This document shows, one piece after another, positions 1 to 7,094 of a stretch of DNA of 12,723 bases (the stretch's first letter is position 1; each line of letters begins with the position of its first letter). The notes under the pieces were generated by a model. That model did not search any database and had not been told where the DNA came from. It saw only the letters and a program-made list of their open reading frames with translations. Source of the DNA: Methanosarcina sp. (GTDB lineage: Archaea > Halobacteriota > Methanosarcinia > Methanosarcinales > Methanosarcinaceae); contig DUGS01000042.1 of NCBI GenBank assembly GCA_013331265.1, positions 12,179 through 24,901 on the forward strand, read 5' to 3'. The position numbers and the translations under genes are program-made.

Positions 1-2054
1 ATGTAATAGATGAAGGCTTCCTCTCTTCCGGCGCGAACTATGTTTATGAAACCGACCTTGGGAAAGTTGATAATGTACCCCTGATTGCTGTCCACTTAGA
101 TCAGGTCTTCAGCGGTACAGAAACAAATGCGGTTTTTATAAAAGGAATCTTCCAGGTCTCAGATAAATATGTTCAGGTTCAGAATGGGGACAGCTTTGGG
201 GAAATGGAGGTAAGCTCCACCTCAAGTTCCGGGGTCACAATGAAAAATGATGACTCTATTACCCTTAGCAGGGGAGATACAATCGACATCATGGGAAAAC
301 TCAGCTTTGTTGTGGCTGATTCCAGCGAGCTCCGTTTTGCTCCCATAGTCGAGACCTCTGAACCCGGAAATTATGAATTGAGGGGAACTGTCCGCGATGA
401 AACATTTGATACCACTGTCTGGACACCTTTCAACTTTGAAGGTTTCTATTATAATATCGATGAAAATGTTTCCACCGAAAGTATGACCCTTACAAAAGGA
501 GTCAGCGGCAGGTCAATTGAAGATGGCGGGCTTGTTTACTCAACCAGCCCTGCGCTTGTGAATTTCGAGCACAAAAGCTGGGGAAGCTACGAGGTTATAG
601 GGTTCATGGCAGAGAAGTATTTTGCAGGCTATCCTGAGAATACTTTTGGAAATTCAAAGCGTGTGAGTGTCCTTTCGGATAATATCCTCTCAAAAGTCCT
701 GCTCGACGATGATAATAAGAAGTCGATGTTTACCGGCTCTTCCATAGCTCTTGAAGATGGGTACTCGCTCAAAGCTTCAGAGGTCGATGTTAACGGAAAA
801 AGTGTGCTCTTTGAGCTGTATAAAGATGGGAAGCTGCTGGACTCGGGAATAGTTCCCAGCAACGGTGACTATATCTACGAAGCAGACATCGGAGGGGCTG
901 AAGATGTACCGGTGATCGCAGCCCACGTAAGCACTGTCTTCAGGTCGAGGGAAACTGATGCTGTGTTTATAGAAGGGATTTTCCAGATCTCAGAAGATTA
1001 CCTTAAACTTTCTCAGGGTGACTCTTTCGGCAAGATGGAAATGAGCACGATTTCCAGCTCCGGGATTACAATGAAAAACGAAGATTCGATTTCCCTCACA
1101 AGAGGTAACACAATAAGCCTGATGGGTGACGTCAGTTTCAAGGTAGCTGATTCTTCTGTCCTTCGTTTCTATCCCTTTGTTGAAATCAAGAGAGCTCCAC
1201 AGGACCAGCTTATGATCAAAGTGCCGGATGTCTTTGTGGTCGGACAGGCAGCAGAAATTTCGGTCACGGCTAGAAACGTTTCAGTCAGTGATGTTGAAGT
1301 CCTGCTTGGGAATCAGAGCATCGGAACTACAGGGGATGACGGAATTCTCACATACACTCCAGTTCAGGAAGGCAGCTTTACACTATCTGCAAACAAACCA
1401 GGCTATATATCCGGAAGTAAGGATGTGGACATTGTCGGAGCCGGAGTACTGAAACTGATGCTCTCGGTCTCCCCGGAAAAAGTCAAACAAGGAGACCAGA
1501 TAAGCATCAGGGTTACCGACTCTGTAGAAAACAAGCCTGTTTCAGGGGCGGATGTCTTTGTAGGCGGGCAGAAAGTTGAAGGACAGACGGGTACAGACGG
1601 TACCATATCTTACTGGGTAACTGCTCCAGGCACATTCAAAGTAAATGCTACAAAAGCAGGTTATGAGGAAGGAGAAACTGTTTTTGAGGTTTCTGAAGAC
1701 AAAGCCAATTTTGAGTTTTCAAACCTCTTAATTGAGCCTGCTTCTGTTAAGGAGGGAACTGCTGTTTCAATTCAGGCAAACGTTACAAATACCGGCAACA
1801 TTGCAGGAGAAACCAAAGTGGACCTTCTGGTCAACAATGAATCCGTGGATTCAGAAAATGTAACCCTGAAAGCTGGCGAGAGTAAAGCAGTCAAATTCTC
1901 TCATACTGAGAAGGAACCAGGAAATTACACAGTTGAGATAGGAGATCTGAGCGGAAGTTATGAAGTAACGAAGTCAGCTCCTTTCTTCAGCGGCGCTGCA
2001 ACTCTAGGAATACTCGCCACAGCGTTTATACTGCTCCGGAAAAGAAGGGACTAA
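1..2054 (+). CDS. S-layer-family cell-surface protein, 5' end outside the window
   Basis: The frame is open from the left edge (first full codon at 3), so the ATG at 204 is internal and the gene is 5'-truncated here. The N-terminal part holds the end of one S-layer duplication domain (to about 353) and a complete second copy (about 366-1190), the type found in Methanosarcinales S-layer proteins (PF07752/TIGR01567 as I recognise them). Matching phrases such as SFGEMEVS and SFGKMEMS lie 277 codons apart. Next come two related Ig-like modules (about 1203-1440 and 1447-1695; shared pattern TGxDGxxxY...GxFxxxAxKxGY), then a CARDB-like domain (about 1705-1962) rich in N-x-S/T sequons. The protein ends in a hydrophobic helix (about 1980-2030) and RKRRD, a typical surface anchor. 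It is probably an exported, N-glycosylated envelope protein. The added Ig/CARDB modules suggest an accessory surface protein or adhesin rather than the main S-layer subunit; that role is inferred. Confidence 0.88.
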   Translation, partial: VIDEGFLSSGANYVYETDLGKVDNVPLIAVHLDQVFSGTETNAVFIKGIFQVSDKYVQVQNGDSFGEMEVSSTSSSGVTMKNDDSITLSRGDTIDIMGKLSFVVADSSELRFAPIVETSEPGNYELRGTVRDETFDTTVWTPFNFEGFYYNIDENVSTESMTLTKGVSGRSIEDGGLVYSTSPALVNFEHKSWGSYEVIGFMAEKYFAGYPENTFGNSKRVSVLSDNILSKVLLDDDNKKSMFTGSSIALEDGYSLKASEVDVNGKSVLFELYKDGKLLDSGIVPSNGDYIYEADIGGAEDVPVIAAHVSTVFRSRETDAVFIEGIFQISEDYLKLSQGDSFGKMEMSTISSSGITMKNEDSISLTRGNTISLMGDVSFKVADSSVLRFYPFVEIKRAPQDQLMIKVPDVFVVGQAAEISVTARNVSVSDVEVLLGNQSIGTTGDDGILTYTPVQEGSFTLSANKPGYISGSKDVDIVGAGVLKLMLSVSPEKVKQGDQISIRVTDSVENKPVSGADVFVGGQKVEGQTGTDGTISYWVTAPGTFKVNATKAGYEEGETVFEVSEDKANFEFSNLLIEPASVKEGTAVSIQANVTNTGNIAGETKVDLLVNNESVDSENVTLKAGESKAVKFSHTEKEPGNYTVEIGDLSGSYEVTKSAPFFSGAATLGILATAFILLRKRRD
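150..1190 (+). repeat. Internal domain duplication in the S-layer gene, 831-bp offset
   Basis: The stretch coding FQVSDKYVQ... from 150 is repeated from 981 as FQISEDYLK..., an offset of exactly 277 codons. The similarity runs back to the window edge (NAVFIKGIFQ against DAVFIEGIFQ) and forward to FAPIVE against FYPFVE. The copies are clearly diverged at the DNA level, so this is an old domain duplication typical of the family and not a recent tandem repeat. Confidence 0.8.
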
Positions 2055-2082
2055 AAAAGGTTTTCTACTTCTTCGTAGCAGG

Positions 2083-2116
2083 GACCGGAAATTAATTTTT
2101 GGTTCCGGTCTTTTTT
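2083..2116 (+). terminator. Hairpin plus T6 terminator after the S-layer gene
   Basis: A perfect 8-bp inverted repeat GACCGGAA (2083-2090) / TTCCGGTC (2103-2110) with a 12-nt loop is followed directly by six T (2111-2116) and a pyrimidine-rich stretch. It begins 29 nt after the stop codon. Archaeal termination depends mainly on the T tract; the hairpin makes this a strong candidate. Confidence 0.7.
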
Positions 2117-2162
2117 ACTTCTTTCTTCTTTCTTCTTTTTTCTGCGAGCTTTCCGGTTATGA

Positions 2163-2210
2163 AATAATATATATAGAATAGTAAGCAGGAATGTAAGGTA
2201 AGAGAAGGAG
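2163..2210 (+). promoter_or_regulatory. TATA box and ribosome binding site of the yqaA-like gene
   Basis: An A/T-only tract AATAATATATATAG (2163-2176) is a good archaeal TATA element, predicting transcription to start near 2195-2200. GGAG (2207-2210) then lies 4 nt before the ATG at 2215. The gene therefore appears to have its own promoter after the upstream terminator. Confidence 0.6.
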
Positions 2211-2214
2211 TACC

Positions 2215-2676
2215 ATGCTTGAATCCCTGAGTGCCTTTATTGCCAATTACGGTTACCTGAATCTTTTTGCCCTGAGTTTTCTGGCTTCTACAGTCCTGCC
2301 TTTTGGGTCGGAGGCTCTGGTAGTTGCTCTTGTTTACCAGGGGTTTAACCCTTTTACTGTCGTTATGGTAGCCACCACTGGCAACTTTCTTGGGTCATGC
2401 ACCACTTACTATCTGGGTTTAAAAGGGCGGCATGTGCTTGAAAGGTATCTTTCTCCTTCCCCGGAAAAGCTCGAAAAAAGTGAGAGGCTTTTTAATAAAT
2501 ATGGGCTCTATACCCTGCTTTTTACCTGGGTTCCAGGTATAGGGGATGTGATCACCATGGTTGCAGGGCTTATGCAGCTTTCTTTCAGGTCCTTTTCAGT
2601 CCTGGTTTTTCTTGGGAAACTCGGGCGTTATTTTGCAATCGCTTATTCGATAGTGTTTTTTCGTAACGGATTTTGA
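2215..2676 (+). CDS. YqaA/DedA-type (SNARE-associated family) small integral membrane protein
   Basis: A 153-residue, very hydrophobic protein. Family marks seen are an N-terminal membrane segment with SEALVVAL (compare SEVVLVAM in E. coli YqaA as I remember it), the segment TTGNFLGSCTTYYLG, a short charged loop with SPSPEKLEKSERLFNKYG, then LLFTWVPGIGDVITMVAG and a last membrane segment with GKLGRYFAIAY. The length fits the YqaA/COG1238 group. Larger DedA relatives carry lipids across membranes or support proton-motive-force homeostasis, but YqaA-type proteins have no settled function, so no reaction is assigned. The start is supported by GGAG 4 nt upstream and a TATA box. It is bounded by terminators on both sides, so it is probably transcribed alone. 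Confidence 0.82.
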   Translation: MLESLSAFIANYGYLNLFALSFLASTVLPFGSEALVVALVYQGFNPFTVVMVATTGNFLGSCTTYYLGLKGRHVLERYLSPSPEKLEKSERLFNKYGLYTLLFTWVPGIGDVITMVAGLMQLSFRSFSVLVFLGKLGRYFAIAYSIVFFRNGF

Positions 2677-2755
2677 GCTATAACCTCAGATCTTAAATAT
2701 TGAAATCCAGCTTAAATTCATCCGCCCCTAAATGCGATTTTATTTTTATTGCGGG

Positions 2756-2785
2756 CAGGTTTGATTCTCTTAAACCTGGCTTTTT
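2756..2785 (+). terminator. Hairpin plus T5 terminator of the yqaA-like gene
   Basis: CAGGTTT (2756-2762) and AAACCTG (2772-2778) form a perfect 7-bp stem with a 9-nt loop, followed by GC and five T (2781-2785) in a T-rich context. It lies 80 nt beyond the stop codon at 2676, with no gene between. Confidence 0.6.
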
Positions 2786-3394
2786 CAGTTTTTGCTTTTC
2801 CTTTTTTACTGTTATTTTTTCTCTCTGGATTTCAAACGAATTTTCTCTTCTTCAAGAGATCTTACTTTTAAATCTTCTTATTTTTATTCTACAGTATATC
2901 CTCTCTGGCGATCTTATTTCAAGACTTCTTTTCTAAACGAACCAAATGGATATATTTATATATTTCATGATGCAATATTTTTTTGATAAAGCAATTTTAG
3001 TTGATTTATATTTGCTTTACTTGCCATCCTATCTATCTTCTATGATTAAAAAACGGAATCTATCTACTGATATAGCCTCCATTTTTATTTTTTCTATTTT
3101 TTTCTTTTTATTTTTTATTTTTTCTGGTATTTGCTCAAATTTACTTTCTTTCCATGACTTTTTTCATTTTTTACTGGTGAAATAGGTTATTTATTTTCAT
3201 ATTATCTTGACTATGCCTGAAGATGCTGATTTATTCTTTAATTATTATTTAATAGATATAATCTCTTTACATATTTATGCTCTTTACTACTCAAGTTTGC
3301 TTGTTCTGTCCTATTACCTTCCATATTTGAGAGATGTATTACCTTCAAACTAATTTTATGGGTTCTCACGCACCTGTTTCTCTTTTACCGTAAC
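2786..3394 (+). other. A+T-rich gene-free spacer upstream of cbiM
   Basis: About 0.6 kb dominated by T on the plus strand, including long runs such as those around 3085-3125. The short open frames here are runs of Phe/Ser/Leu/Tyr/Ile codons created by T-rich DNA, have no ribosome binding sites and overlap one another, so I do not call them genes. No tRNA, CRISPR or riboswitch core is visible. The heptamer TCTTTAC occurs at 3264-3270 and 3281-3287 (and again at 3441-3447 nearer cbiM), and TATA-like AATAGATATAATC lies near 3250-3262. The spacer could hold a long cbiM leader or distal regulatory sites. Confidence 0.5.
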
Positions 3395-3466
3395 CTTTAT
3401 GTATTGATTAACTCAATTTAACTTTACTTAATCCCACTAATCTTTACTTGATATCCTTACGGTGAT
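3395..3466 (+). promoter_or_regulatory. Putative cbiM promoter region and GGTGAT ribosome binding site
   Basis: CTTTATGTAT (about 3395-3404) is a plausible TATA-like element 65-75 nt before cbiM. Between it and the gene, CTTTACTTAAT (3422-3432) and CTTTACTTGAT (3442-3452) form an imperfect direct repeat exactly 20 bp apart, about two helical turns, a spacing often seen for regulator half-sites. GGTGATC (3461-3467) matches the end of archaeal 16S rRNA and sits just before the ATG at 3470. The ribosome site is convincing; the promoter and operator are inferred. Confidence 0.45.
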
Positions 3467-3469
3467 CTC

Positions 3470-4180
3470 ATGCATATAATGGAAGGTTTTTTACCGACTC
3501 CCTGGTGGCAGGTCTGGTTTGCAGTATCAATCCCTGTGATACTGTATGGCATCTATAAAATGAATAAGCTGGTAAACGAAAAACGCGAGATACTACCTTT
3601 ACTTGCTGTCGCAGGTGCGTTTGTTTTCGTATTATCTTCCCTGAAATTGCCTTCTATGGTAACTGGAAGCTGTTCACACCCCACTGGAACCGGGGTTGCA
3701 GCAATTATATTTGGTCCGGCAATATCCGCAGTTCTCGGGACTATCGTGCTTCTCTACCAGGCACTTTTCCTTGCACATGGAGGGCTTACAACCCTTGGAG
3801 CAAATGTCTTTTCCATGGGCATCGTAGGCCCGGTGGTGGCTTACCTTGTCTATAAGGCAGGAATGAAAGCGAACATCAATTTCTTTGTCGTGGTTTTCCT
3901 TGCTACAGCCTTAGGGGACTGGGCAACCTATGTAACCACTTCAGTGGAACTTGCTCTTGCATTTCCTGCTGGAGATGTGCTTACCTTTGCAGGTTTCATG
4001 AGCTCTTTAGGTAAATTTGCTGGAATTTTTGCACTAACTCAGGTACCGCTTGCGATCGTTGAAGGAGCTGTCAGTGCCCTGCTATTCAAGTATGTGGTCA
4101 ATGTCAAGAGTGACATCCTGGTTGAAATGAAAGTCATTGAAGATAAAGTCGTCAAAAAGCTGAGAGGTACTTCCGCATGA
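3470..4180 (+). CDS. cbiM: Cobalt ECF transporter substrate-binding subunit CbiM
   Basis: A 236-residue polytopic membrane protein that binds Co(II) and gives the ECF-type importer its specificity. It opens with MHIMEGFLP, the family hallmark: in CbiM/NikM proteins the free N-terminus and His2 coordinate the metal, which fixes the start at this ATG. The conserved GSCSHPTGTG (residues 66-75, with His70 as the expected second metal ligand) and ALFLAHGGLTTLGAN (98-112) are intact. About seven hydrophobic segments span the protein. The good GGTGATC ribosome site agrees with this start. The stop overlaps the cbiN start in ATGA (4177-4180), so the two are translationally coupled. Nickel transport by the related NikM type cannot be excluded from this sequence alone, but the CbiN partner favours cobalt. 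Confidence 0.93.
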   Translation: MHIMEGFLPTPWWQVWFAVSIPVILYGIYKMNKLVNEKREILPLLAVAGAFVFVLSSLKLPSMVTGSCSHPTGTGVAAIIFGPAISAVLGTIVLLYQALFLAHGGLTTLGANVFSMGIVGPVVAYLVYKAGMKANINFFVVVFLATALGDWATYVTTSVELALAFPAGDVLTFAGFMSSLGKFAGIFALTQVPLAIVEGAVSALLFKYVVNVKSDILVEMKVIEDKVVKKLRGTSA

Positions 4181-4518
4181 GCAGAAAACTGGAACTTATC
4201 GTACTCGCGATTATCCTCATCTTTACAGCGCATTTCATTTATATGTCATCCACAACGGATGCCGAATTCGGAGGAGCTGATGGAGAGGCTGAAGGTGTAA
4301 TCAACGAAATCACTGGTGGGACCTACGAACCAAATGCAGAGCCTTTCTGGGAGCCTCCAAGTGGTGAAATCGAAAGCCTTCTCTTTGGCCTTCAGGCAGC
4401 TATAGGTGCAGGGATCATCGGTTACTTCCTTGGGTATTACAATGCTAAAAAAAACTATGAAAACGAGCTTGGATACAAAGGGAAAAACAAGTCTGAAGGC
4501 GACAGGCAGTCGCTATAA
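4177..4518 (+). CDS. cbiN: Cobalt ECF transporter accessory subunit CbiN
   Basis: A 113-residue protein with two membrane segments (about residues 5-24 and 66-88) joined by an acidic extracytoplasmic loop. The loop and second helix carry the family marks: FGGADGEAEG, Y-x-P-x-x-x-P-x-W-like spacing around residues 50-58, and PPSGEIESLLFGLQAAIGAG leading into the second helix. In cobalt transporters CbiN acts with CbiM, and its loop helps metal loading. The C-terminal tail is short, charged and cytoplasmic. The start overlaps the cbiM stop by 4 nt, so both come from one transcript. Having CbiN rather than a NikN/NikL partner supports cobalt as the substrate. Confidence 0.92.
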   Translation: MSRKLELIVLAIILIFTAHFIYMSSTTDAEFGGADGEAEGVINEITGGTYEPNAEPFWEPPSGEIESLLFGLQAAIGAGIIGYFLGYYNAKKNYENELGYKGKNKSEGDRQSL

Positions 4519-4536
4519 TCTCTTCTTCCATGTTTT

Positions 4537-4566
4537 CTTTCCTTCCCACCTGGGAGGAAAGTTTTT
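4537..4566 (+). terminator. Terminator-like hairpin between cbiN and cbiQ
   Basis: CTTTCC (4537-4542) pairs with GGAAAG (4556-4561) and TCCC (4544-4547) with GGGA (4552-4555), giving a 10-bp stem with one bulged T and a 4-nt ACCT loop. Five T (4562-4566) follow at once. The layout matches a strong hairpin/T-tract terminator, yet it sits inside the cbiMNQO cluster, 18 nt after the cbiN stop. It may lower cbiQO transcription relative to cbiMN or protect the cbiMN mRNA 3' end. Confidence 0.65.
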
Positions 4567-4577
4567 ATCTTTTGCCT

Positions 4578-4606
4578 TTTATTTTAAATCCTGATTTTTG
4601 ATAAAT
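4578..4606 (+). promoter_or_regulatory. Possible internal promoter upstream of cbiQ
   Basis: After the hairpin, the A/T-rich tract TTTTATTTTAAATC (about 4577-4590) and TTGATAAAT (4598-4606) could act as TATA elements 25-50 nt before the cbiQ ATG at 4629. No clear ribosome binding site precedes cbiQ, which would fit a short or leaderless transcript starting here. This rests on base composition only. Confidence 0.3.
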
Positions 4607-4628
4607 CTACTATCTGCGGGTTCCCTAT

Positions 4629-5411
4629 ATGACTAATATCCTTGATGATTATGCGCTTATAAGCCCACTCAGGCACATAAACAACTGGTTGAAGCTGGCA
4701 ATAGTTTTTTTCGGGCTGCTGGCAGGAGTTTCATCCACATCCCCTATAACTCCTCTTTTCATAGCCCTCTGCATGAGCCTTGCAACTGTTGCCCTTGGCA
4801 GGGCTCCCCTTAAATTCTACCTGAAGCTCCTGCTTGCTCCCGCAGGTTTTGCGTTTACAGGCGTGATTATTATCGCCTTCTTTTCAGGATCAGGGCAGGA
4901 GCTTATGTCCTTTGAACTTGCAGGTTATCCTCTAGTCATAAGGGCAGACGGGCTTGAGCTTGCTCTCCTTGTGCTTTCACGGTCCTTAGGCGGGATGTGC
5001 TGCCTTTACTTCCTTGCACTTACAACCCCTATGATAGAACTCTTTGCCGTGCTCAAGGCTTCCAGGCTTCCGGAATCACTTATAGAGCTTTCAATGCTGA
5101 TTTACCGGTACATCTTTGTTTTCCTGGACATGGCTCTTTCCATAAAGTATGCCCAGACTGTAAGGCTCGGATACTCAAATTTCAAGCGTTCTATAAATTC
5201 TCTCGGAATGCTTGCAAGTACACTCTTTATCCGTTCCTGGGAACAGGGAGATAAGCTCTTTCTTTCCATGAATTCCAGGTGCTATGACGGAAAAATGACT
5301 CTCTTTGAGGTTCACAGGCCTGTAAAGTCAACAGAACTGCTTCTGACTTCTGTCTATTTTCTTTTGACTCTTGCATTATTTTATTTTACAAAAAACATAT
5401 CCATTGTTTGA
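4629..5411 (+). CDS. cbiQ: Cobalt ECF transporter transmembrane coupling subunit CbiQ
   Basis: A 260-residue EcfT/CbiQ-family protein, the scaffold that links CbiM to the CbiO ATPases. It has hydrophobic segments near residues 20-55, 65-90, 105-130 and at the C-terminus (about 235-253). Between them lies the long cytoplasmic part with amphipathic coupling helices, recognisable by LPESLIELSMLIYRYIFVF and by RSWEQGDKLFLSMNSRCYDG, which corresponds to the second Ala-Arg-Gly-type coupling motif of the family (here Ser-Arg-Cys). The N-terminal DDYALISPLRHINNWLKL also looks like other CbiQ proteins. No strong ribosome site precedes it, unlike cbiM and cbiO. Its stop overlaps the GAGGT that serves cbiO, so cbiQ and cbiO are tightly linked. 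Confidence 0.9.
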   Translation: MTNILDDYALISPLRHINNWLKLAIVFFGLLAGVSSTSPITPLFIALCMSLATVALGRAPLKFYLKLLLAPAGFAFTGVIIIAFFSGSGQELMSFELAGYPLVIRADGLELALLVLSRSLGGMCCLYFLALTTPMIELFAVLKASRLPESLIELSMLIYRYIFVFLDMALSIKYAQTVRLGYSNFKRSINSLGMLASTLFIRSWEQGDKLFLSMNSRCYDGKMTLFEVHRPVKSTELLLTSVYFLLTLALFYFTKNISIV

Positions 5412-5422
5412 GGTAACAGATA

Positions 5423-6784
5423 ATGATTATTCTTGAGACCAGGAGCCTTAAATACACGTATCCGGACGGGACTGCAGCTGTCCAGGACCTGAATATCGAA
5501 ATTAAAAAAGGAAAAAAGGTAGCCTTTGTAGGGCAAAACGGCTCCGGAAAGTCCACGCTCTTTCTTCTCCTTAACGGGACCTTAAAACCAGCAGAAGGTG
5601 AAGTCCTTTTCCATGGAGTTCCTTTTAAGTACGATTCAAAGTCCCTCAGGGAAATCCGGAAATCAATAGGAATTGTTTTCCAGAACTCCGACGACCAGAT
5701 CTTTGCTCCCACAGTGTATCAGGATGTAGCTTTCGGGCCTGCAAATCTGGGTTATTCAAAAGAACGGGTTGATGCCTGTGTACACCAGGCCCTTGAACAG
5801 GTAGGTCTCTACCGTTTAAAAGACAAGCCTCCACACCACCTCAGCGGCGGGCAGAAAAAAAGGGTTGCAATTGCAGGAATTATGGCAATGGAACCCGAAG
5901 TAATAATCCTGGACGAACCGCTCTCAAACCTTGACCCTGTAGGTGCGGATGAAATCATTGACCTGCTCAACGAATTTAACCAATTAGGAAGCACCATCAT
6001 CATATCCACGCATGATGTGGACCTGGCATACCGCTGGTCTGACTATGTGTACATCATGTCAAACAGCAAACTTATAGGGCAGGGAACACCTGCAGAGGTT
6101 TTCAAAGAGCAGGAACTCCTTAAAAAAGCAGGCCTCCGTCAGCCCACTACCCTTGAAATTTATCACGAAATCGAAAGAAGAGGGCTTGCTCGCGGTAAAA
6201 ACTCCCCAAAAACCGTACCTGAGCTCGTCAGTACTTTAAAACCCCTGGACCTTATGTGGGTTGATGTCCCTCCCGGAGTCCGGGAAGGTGACAACCTTAA
6301 CCTCGGGGTCATGTATGGAGTATATGCAACTCAATCCCCTTACGAAGCCATCAATGCCACAGTCCTTCATATCCACTCTGGCGGCAGGGCTATTGTTGAG
6401 CTGAAACGTAAAGGGATCAAAGCCGGAGGGGTGCTGCTTTACGATACGGACAAATATTCCCTGGATGAGGTCAGGCAGATCATTAAAGAAGGAGAAATCG
6501 TCTTCGTTGGGGCAATGGGCAAGAAAAGCAAGACTCTTGCCGAACAGGACGGAATCCGTCTTGATGTGACTTCAGGCGTCATAGACAAGTCGATCCTGAT
6601 GGCCCTCTGTGGTAAGCGCTGCCTTATCCTTACAGCAGGCGGGATGATAGACCATGCCCTGAAAAGGACCAGGGAGTATGTGGATAAAAGCGGGATAGAA
6701 TTTACCGTTGGTGTTGTTAACAGGGAAGGTGGGTGCAAATGGCTTGAAGAAATGGACACTAATCCTGAGACATTTAAGGTCTGA
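5423..6784 (+). CDS. cbiO: Cobalt ECF transporter ATPase CbiO with an unrecognised C-terminal domain
   Basis: A 453-residue protein. Residues 1 to about 255 are a complete ABC ATPase: Walker A GQNGSGKST (37-45), Q-loop Gln87 in VFQNSDDQIF, signature LSGGQKKR (140-147), Walker B VIILDE (160-165), D-loop NLDP (169-172) and switch His197. It powers cobalt import with CbiQ and CbiM. CbiO proteins are usually about 270-280 residues, so roughly 190 extra residues follow. They contain HIHSGG (316-321), a paired Cys396/Cys400, LTAGGMIDHALK (403-414) and Cys438 near the end. The extension has a mixed alpha/beta look and no membrane segment. Its function is unknown; metal or corrinoid sensing is only a guess. 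The reading frame is continuous, so it is a real fusion. GAGGT lies 8 nt before the ATG, overlapping the cbiQ stop. Confidence 0.92.
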   Translation: MIILETRSLKYTYPDGTAAVQDLNIEIKKGKKVAFVGQNGSGKSTLFLLLNGTLKPAEGEVLFHGVPFKYDSKSLREIRKSIGIVFQNSDDQIFAPTVYQDVAFGPANLGYSKERVDACVHQALEQVGLYRLKDKPPHHLSGGQKKRVAIAGIMAMEPEVIILDEPLSNLDPVGADEIIDLLNEFNQLGSTIIISTHDVDLAYRWSDYVYIMSNSKLIGQGTPAEVFKEQELLKKAGLRQPTTLEIYHEIERRGLARGKNSPKTVPELVSTLKPLDLMWVDVPPGVREGDNLNLGVMYGVYATQSPYEAINATVLHIHSGGRAIVELKRKGIKAGGVLLYDTDKYSLDEVRQIIKEGEIVFVGAMGKKSKTLAEQDGIRLDVTSGVIDKSILMALCGKRCLILTAGGMIDHALKRTREYVDKSGIEFTVGVVNREGGCKWLEEMDTNPETFKV

Positions 6785-6785
6785 A

Positions 6786-6800
6786 TTTTTTTCTTTTTTT
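6786..6800 (+). terminator. T-tract terminator after cbiO
   Basis: Two T7 runs separated by one C (6786-6792, 6794-6800) begin one base after the cbiO stop codon. A U-rich tract alone is enough to end many archaeal transcripts. No stable hairpin is seen here. Confidence 0.55.
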
Positions 6801-7094
6801 CAACCATTTCCTGTTGCTAGAATACTTCCTTGAACAACATGCTGATTATAAACATACCCCAAACAAACGCCGGCCATTCTTTATGTTATATTAGAACCCT
6901 CCTGAAAAGCACGGTCGTCTTCCACTCCCTACTTTCCACACAAAAAGTCGGTAGATGATATTTCATAACTTCTATTTTTTAATTCCTTCTACGGGCAGAA
7001 ATTATTTTTATAAAAATAACTACCATTACATGGCACACATCGTACGGATACTGTCGTTTTTCAGTACATTGGCCAGATTCAAAGTTTGAGGATT
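6801..7094 (+). other. Spacer between cbiO and the small minus-strand ORF
   Basis: About 290 bp with no ORF having a ribosome site and no recognisable RNA gene. Its only marked structure is the palindrome at 7002-7019, listed separately. This begins a degenerate zone that continues into the broken MetE-like gene. Confidence 0.4.
7002..7019. repeat. 18-bp perfect A/T palindrome
   Basis: TTATTTTTATAAAAATAA reads identically on both strands. It could be a protein-binding site, a symmetrical TATA-like element, or a 3'-end structure for the minus-strand small gene ending at 7095. Because it is all A/T, chance formation in this A+T-rich spacer is also plausible. Confidence 0.4.

Noticed and set aside
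204..206. ATG as the start of the S-layer gene
   Set aside because: The same frame is open and clearly homologous back to the window edge, so this Met is internal.
2700..3185. Three overlapping short plus-strand frames in the spacer before cbiM
   Set aside because: They consist of T-rich codons (Phe, Ser, Leu, Tyr, Ile), overlap in different frames, lack ribosome sites and show no family pattern.
3186..3469. Cobalamin riboswitch upstream of cbiM
   Set aside because: No B12-box-like core or recognisable multi-stem junction was seen in this A+T-rich region; repeated short motifs fit a protein operator better.
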